DNA of 64,000 nt from Pyronema omphalodes (taxonomy: Eukaryota; Ascomycota; Pezizomycetes; Pezizales; Pyronemataceae). The notes under the pieces are model-generated. The model was given only the letters and a program-made list of their open reading frames with translations. It was not told where the DNA came from and ran no database searches. The stretch lies in the NCBI GenBank assembly GCA_024516155.1, contig JAJJXM010000017.1, positions 1 through 64,000 on the forward strand, in the 5' to 3' direction. Below are positions 58,700 through 64,000 of the stretch, one piece after another; positions within the stretch are counted from its first letter, which is position 1; every line of letters starts with the position of its first letter. Position numbers and translations under genes: made by a program.

Positions 58700-59369
58700 T
58701 CACTCGGATAACATGGAGAGGCATTTGTAGGAAGTAGCTATGTCAATTTCCAAGATACAAAGACAAAGAATTCTGACATAGCGCGTCTTCATCATCTTTT
58801 CGATTAGGGGAATGAAGTCAAGAAAGGTGTTGACGAGGAAAGCGGTGGGCAAGATGTAAAGGAAGAGAATAATGGAAACAAAGATGCTACCAAAATTTTG
58901 GCGGATAAGATCTTTGCCGTTGAAATGCGCGAGGATAGGAGAAAAACAATGGTACGCATGACAATAAAGCCAATGCCAATACCACTGTTGTAGTAGCAGC
59001 AGTGATTTGTATGATTTGGTAGGCAATCCTCTCACTGGTCCAGTCCAATGGTAGAGATGTAAACGTAGGTGAAATGGTGCAGCGGACTTGCGAAATTTCA
59101 AGGACGGGTGCCAGTGTGCCACAAAGAGGGAGAAAAAGAAAGAGAGAATAAGAAGTCAAGTGGGCCGAAGGAGAATGAAGCTGAGAAGCAAGAATAGAAA
59201 CTATGACGGAAGGAAGAGACAGAGACAGCAAAGATGCCCAGCAAGAAAGACCAGGAGGCAGAGCTGATAGATAGTGAGGAAAACCGTAAGAAGCGTACGC
59301 TTGAATAACAGGAAGATAGGAGGAGACGCAGTCGATGCTCGAAGATCTTATAGGAAGAACTGAAGACAT
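58700..59369 (-). CDS. possible multi-pass membrane protein
   Basis: Two overlapping minus-strand frames carry hydrophobic segments. From the ATG at 59369 the first frame gives MSSVLPIRSSSIDCV, then membrane-like stretches near LPPGLSCWASLLSLSLPSVIVSIL and SLFLFLPLCGTLAPVL, then ITAATTTVVLALALL. The second frame gives SIFVSIILFLYILPTAFLVNTFLDF and ends at 58700. Joining 59369-~58953 to ~58877-58700 by a ~76-base intron (GTCATG...GGTAG) would make one four-segment protein of about 197 residues, but the donor is poor. It is not similar to a family I recognise. It could also be a decayed gene or chance hydrophobic frames. Confidence 0.33.
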
Positions 59370-62300
59370 ATTCAGAAGGGACGTAAATAGTAGATAGATA
59401 CTGAACGAGGGCACAATCTGTATGAATCTCCTTTGTATTAGCAATTCTGTAGCTTTCGGAATACTACGATGGAATGAGAAGAGTGATAAGGCTTGCGAGG
59501 ATTTATTCAGGTGGGTTGTAAAAAAGCTATCAAACCTGACAATAACTGTTTCTGTTCCTGAGGATTGAGGCGTCAGTGTAGTATGACGTAGTTCTCTAAC
59601 AGATTATAGACGAGCCATCGAACGTAGCCAAAACACCTCAGGTTTTCGATCAGCCGTCATTATGGTAGGACATAGTCTATCCGTTAAAATTTAATATGAA
59701 TAATCGAATGTAGTTGTAATTCGTCTGGTTTTTCATGAATCGGGACGCCGTAATGATAGTCTAGAGGAAATCTGAGGATGTTCAAACATTCTGTCAGGCA
59801 AATTGGTAGAAACTAGTGGAGGCGAGGAACACCATTGCTTTGATTGGGTGTAGCTTTGGTAGGATGTAGCTTGTATGTGGTATGTCTTGGGCAGAATGTG
59901 GATTCGGTACGGTATAGATTCGTAGTATGATCGGGGAAGATTTGGGGACTTGCTATGTAGACATTACCAACTTCAATGAAGAAAACATTGGATTGAACTT
60001 TACCTGGTACTTTACCCCCTTCAGCACATAGACACGTCAACTAGTTGATCTTGCCATTTCTGTAGGTCAGCTGTTGTGGAAATGGAGGTGGGCTAGAACA
60101 CGAAAAAGGGTGAAGTGGCGAGGGAAATTTCAACGAAGACACTGTGGCAGCACATTCCGATGTCAATCCATGGTATCCAGACTGCTAAATCGACAGGTAC
60201 AACATCAAACAGGGCTATATGGGTATACAGCTGAAGGTACTCTCAAGTGAAACAAATGTATGGGAAATTCTACACTGTATCTACGCAGTCTTTGATGCCG
60301 GTGTGGACGTTCAACCACGTCTCTGCCCCTGGCCCTGGTAGCACGGATTCCTATGCTTTTTGTACGCTGTCCCAACGGCCTATTTGAACCCCGTATATAT
60401 CCCGCTCCAATGCTGTTACTCCACGCCACGTCTACGCTGTACCAGTACCGTGACAATGCTGTACCTATACCTTACCAATGCCATGACCATGCCGTACCCA
60501 CTCAGTGTGTAAGTGTAGCACATGATACTGGAGAAGAGGTATTCATATGCATTTGATTTGTACGCTGGACAATATGCATTACAATAGAAACAAATCAACA
60601 TTAAAACGAATAGTATTTATTCATAGCGTTAATCGCTAATTCTACGTTGTACATTATTGTAGATTGGCTACTTCTCGTAGATTAATTTCTGTTCGTACAA
60701 TGACTCCGTATCGTTCGCCACAACACAGTCTCTCCGTAGGTAACGGTAGAGCTTATTGTCCACTGGCGGGAGATCCATGTGTAATCAGCTGTCGAGAATG
60801 ATAAGCCTGCAGTAATCGTCAAAGTATCTTTCGTCATGAATTTTCATTACGTAAATAGATTCTCCAGTACGAGATAAATTGATCCACAAGTATACATATT
60901 CCTCCGTGTGTAGATATACTCCTTGGTCAGCATAAAATTACTTCGTAGGTAGCTACAGAGCTTATCACTCACGAAAAGAATGAGACTTTAAACTATGCGA
61001 ATCTGTAGCAATTGTCAGAATGTCCTTCGAAAGATTTCGAAAGGAATATTGATGGATGGTGCCAGGCTTGAACTTGTCCCTACCACCGAAGAACGAAAAT
61101 TCAGTGGGGAGTTGGATGATGTGGAGCAGATCGATCGCAGAAAGAAAAGGAGGGGCGAGCAGTAGTTAGTAGAGAGATGAATTTGGTGGAGTACGTGTGA
61201 AATTCCTGCATTCTGCCGGGATTGATGTGAGCACTTATGCATCCCGAAAACGTGCGAACGGATAGCTTGACCACACCGTCGATAATTATATTTTAGTATA
61301 TTGAGAAACAGGTCTACCGATTCTGTAATCAACCGTAACCTTACAGCCTCTTAACTCGAATGTGTGGGACTTTTTGCTTCAAAATACGACTTTTATTTTA
61401 GATTGACAGCTCTGTCAATTCTTGAGTGTTTTCCGCAAACAGGCCTGTTTTAGTATGCCATAATATACTTCTATAATTTCTGATATTCAGTACTAGCTAT
61501 ACTATAATCTTACAGAAAAAATGCTGCTCTTTTACTTCGACATCACGCGGTAAGTGTTTCAAAAAGTGGGAACGTTTGAAGACAGCATGACTCTATTTAA
61601 CCGAAACTACTACGCTGTTTCTAAACTAACCTCAAATCCTCGCCATAAACTGCCTGGACTATATGGAGTATCGCTTGTCCGATCGCCGTATTCACAACCG
61701 TTAATGTTGCTCAGAGTACGGCTACCATTAATGTAACGGATAATCGGATATATCTCGGCGCTTCGGCATGCCGAGAAAGGCTTACAAGGATTCACTTAGA
61801 ACTTGTTATCTGTATTTAGCATGGTATTTCGTATTTCGGTTTTCTTATATATATTGGGATAGGATATGAGGCATTTATGGTGTATGCTTTTGGACCAGTG
61901 GTTACTAATCCGATGGTTATTCTTAGTATGACCGATGGCATTACTGGGTGTATTTAAAGAAGTCTATATGGCGCACTATATTTCATATGTACTTGAATGA
62001 TCAAGTGTGTCATTTACAACGTTCAAGCCCATGACGTACAAGAGGCAAAGCCATATTATATCGAAACAGATAATAACTACAAACAAGAATAGCATTGATA
62101 ATACTCTACCCATCTATTAACTATGCATCCTTAATTTCTTAATTTTTACTTAATATGCTATGTTCTGACCGAGGCCCGTAAGGCCTTTGCAGGGCATAAG
62201 AAACACAAATCTCGCCCTAGCAGTCCAAACTACATATCGAGGCCGTTTAATCTCATAAACCCCAGATTTCCACACTCATTCCAACGCCTGTCTGTACCGA

Positions 62301-63105
62301 AGACGGCATAGATCATGTAAGCGTGACCACTGGTGCTGAGCTCCGGGTAAACATCTCTTTAGGACAAACCCCGGTAACTAAGCGACATCGGTGGGAGCGA
62401 CACAGGATTCGATCCCGATGTTCTACACAGATACAGGGATTTATTCAATTTCGGAGAGTACCACTATACTAATGGGGTCAACCCGTAAATTTTTCACTTT
62501 TTTTTGATGTGATTTTTATTTTTTTATTTTTTATTTTTGCGTGTAAGAAAGATGGGATAGAGTGAGTTTACATGATCGAGAATGGTAAGATAATCGATCT
62601 ACAGATACATTGAGCTTACAGCAATTGAGGTATGAGTCCTTTTGATAAGATCGCGATAGAGTTATCGATAACCTAAAATGTCAAAAAGCGCCTAGAGTCG
62701 AGTGTCTTGGCGGTGGAGGTTGAGATTCTGTCTTAGGTATGTCTTCTGCCGTAGCCACGTGGAGTTGGACCACTATCATTCTCAATCAATACACCTCCAT
62801 CTCACTTTTCTCGCTCCCGCTTTTTCCCGTTCACATAAAAATCAAGGTCCGATTGTTTATCCCGCAGCCGACTTACTAACCACCTAGCACACAGAAACTT
62901 GAAAGACTACATACTACGCACGGAGGGCAGATTGAGTTTGATAGCTTGTGATCATTGGAAGGCAGTTTGTATGGAAACTCCCGTTGTTAGATTAAATATT
63001 AAGAAAATATAGAATAATAAACTAGAAGGGTGCTAAAGAAAATCAAAAGCATGCGTGTGTATAGTCATAATCATCCCCAAATTCTCCCCATACTGTTCAT
63101 CTCTA
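59370..63105. other. 3.7 kb gene-free spacer with one diverged duplication
   Basis: No gene is supported. Two diverged copies of a ~200-base block lie at about 60655-60860 and 60862-61045 (listed). 62495-62540 is T-rich (TTTTTATTTTTT). The end near 63105 is the 3' flank of the PAP2 gene. Confidence 0.4.
60655..61045. repeat. two tandem diverged ~205-base blocks
   Basis: CCGTAGGTAACGGTAGAGCTTAT at ~60734 (shared part CGTAGGTA..G..AGAGCTTAT) recurs at ~60943, about 209 bases later. TGCAGTAATCGTCAAAGTAT at ~60809 corresponds to a diverged CTGTAGCAATTGTCAGAATG at ~61003. Identity is low and edges are approximate. Confidence 0.55.
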
Positions 63106-63999
63106 TCAACGCAGAACATTAGGAACGACAGAAGCAGCCGCGGTAGAATCACCAGGCGCACCACAAGCAACTCCAGTCGCAACGCCCCATCCAGCACGTC
63201 TTGTAGCACATCCTCCGCACCAATCCACCATCTCCTGCTGTGTGTATCCCAATCCCGACCCCTCCTCTTTACCACGGTTTGCACCTCTTCGGAGAGGTAC
63301 ATGATTCCAGCGGAAGTCCCAGACACTCGCAAAACACATGCGGTAACTCAAAATGGCCATCATAATTCCAATTGCTGATCCAGCAACGATATCGTACCAG
63401 TTGTGGCTCATATCTAAAGTTAACGACCCAACAATCAAGGTTGCAGCAACAAGTGGCATGACGAAAAGAAGAAGCTTCCAATAGCTAGGGTGGTAATTGC
63501 TGAAGATCTTAAGATGAGCGTTCAGATATAGTGAAAGGTAGAAAAGACCCGCCCATGCGGCAACACTGTGTCCAGAAGGAAATGACTGTAAGGCGTTTGC
63601 TATTTCATCCATACGCTTGGGGTCGGCATGGTCCCGGCAAATTGAAGTTGTAAAGTACATTCCTTTGTAACCTTCTCCTTTTGTGCCTGGTCCAATTTGA
63701 GGATCACAAACGGTGAGAAAGTGAGGACGCATTCCAGGGACAACAAGCTTGATAATGATTTGAATTGTCGCACCTGTCATCACGGAGTATATTACGCCCA
63801 TACAGCCGTTATTGACATTCCAGAAAGAACCACGCTTGAGGAAGAAGGTACCTCCACGTCGCACCTTGGGAACACGCATGCCCAATGGGTAATACGTTCC
63901 AATGCCGAGGAAGTTGATGACAAGTATGGTGACAATGGGAGTAAAGACAGCAAGTAAGGCATCGCCGATAATTGGCACGTACTGCCTGCGTTTCGGGTA
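63106..63999 (-). CDS. PAP2 lipid phosphate phosphatase, 5' partial
   Basis: The open frame runs off the right edge; about 297 residues of the C-terminal part are visible, ending at the TGA at 63106-63108. The three phosphatase motifs are present in order: K-x6-RP (KLVVPGMRP, ~63730), PSGH (SFPSGHSVAAW, ~63580) and a motif-3 H...D (LTLDMSHNWYDIVAG, ~63410). The usual motif-3 SR is replaced by TLD before the His. At least five hydrophobic segments flank them, giving the multi-pass topology of Dpp1/Lpp1-type enzymes that dephosphorylate diacylglycerol pyrophosphate, phosphatidate or lysophosphatidate. The C-terminus is Cys/Gly/Ala-rich and unusual. The sequence before VPIIGDALL continues in frame to the edge (YPKRRQY), so no start codon is visible. 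Confidence 0.85.
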   Translation of the reverse strand, partial: YPKRRQYVPIIGDALLAVFTPIVTILVINFLGIGTYYPLGMRVPKVRRGGTFFLKRGSFWNVNNGCMGVIYSVMTGATIQIIIKLVVPGMRPHFLTVCDPQIGPGTKGEGYKGMYFTTSICRDHADPKRMDEIANALQSFPSGHSVAAWAGLFYLSLYLNAHLKIFSNYHPSYWKLLLFVMPLVAATLIVGSLTLDMSHNWYDIVAGSAIGIMMAILSYRMCFASVWDFRWNHVPLRRGANRGKEEGSGLGYTQQEMVDWCGGCATRRAGWGVATGVACGAPGDSTAAASVVPNVLR

Positions 64000-64000
64000 T

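Noticed and set aside
62395..62430. tRNA-like string GGATTCGATCCC
   Set aside because: It resembles a T-arm, but the flanking bases cannot form the stem and no acceptor or anticodon arms are found on either strand.
1..64000. CRISPR arrays, operons or bacterial-type regulatory elements
   Set aside because: Spliced eukaryotic genes throughout; no array of regularly spaced identical repeats with unique spacers is present.
1..64000. Secondary-metabolite gene cluster around the Zn2Cys6 factor, OPT transporter and SDR
   Set aside because: No polyketide synthase, peptide synthetase, terpene cyclase or P450 is present, and these genes are tens of kilobases apart with housekeeping genes between them.

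Overview
The window looks like chromosomal DNA of a filamentous ascomycete (Pezizomycotina). The genes have introns of 45-104 bases with GTRNGT-like donors, CTAAC/CTGAC-type branch sites and YAG acceptors. The families are typical of moulds: a Zn2Cys6 regulator, a YSL-type OPT transporter, a Kip2/KipA kinesin, a secreted LVIVD-repeat protein and an Ayr1-type reductase. Moderate-to-low GC and the general style of the proteins would suit a Leotiomycete, but that is inference and no species is claimed. All splice sites were chosen by eye so that reading frames and family motifs are preserved; none has transcript support.

Layout. 0-11.6 kb is gene-dense. It holds a 5'-truncated O-fucosyltransferase-like protein (+), a convergent MBD4-like DNA glycosylase (-), a large proline/glutamine-rich protein with a helical C-terminus (-), a single-pass membrane protein with an unresolved N-terminus (-), and mitoribosomal mS41 with an IGR motif (-). 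12.2-14.1 kb holds a three-finger C2H2 regulator (-) with a probable 5'-UTR intron. It is separated by 4.6 kb of gene-free DNA from a divergently transcribed, six-exon secreted LVIVD-repeat protein (+, 18.7-20.5 kb). 21.3-27.4 kb holds a seven-exon OPT transporter (-) and a SNF2/RING ATPase (-).

27.4-39.9 kb is a 12.5 kb gene-free tract. It contains diverged duplications, a complete non-autonomous hAT-type element with a perfect 22-base terminal inverted repeat and an 8-base target duplication, and a long field of simple repeats and minisatellites. It ends in the pyrimidine-rich leader of a Kip2/KipA-type kinesin (+, 39.9-42.6 kb). 42.6-47.8 kb holds one small orphan gene. 47.8-51.0 kb holds a 1000-residue Zn2Cys6 transcription factor (-). 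After 5.5 kb without a clear gene come an SDR/Ayr1-like reductase (+, 56.6-57.7 kb), a doubtful membrane-protein gene (-, 58.7-59.4 kb), a long spacer, and the 3' part of a PAP2 lipid phosphatase (-) running off the right edge.

The genes do not form an obvious pathway or secondary-metabolite cluster. They are mostly housekeeping or regulatory genes interleaved with unusually long spacers. The best-supported non-genic find is the hAT-type element at 28,555-29,441. No previously undescribed multi-gene system could be supported.
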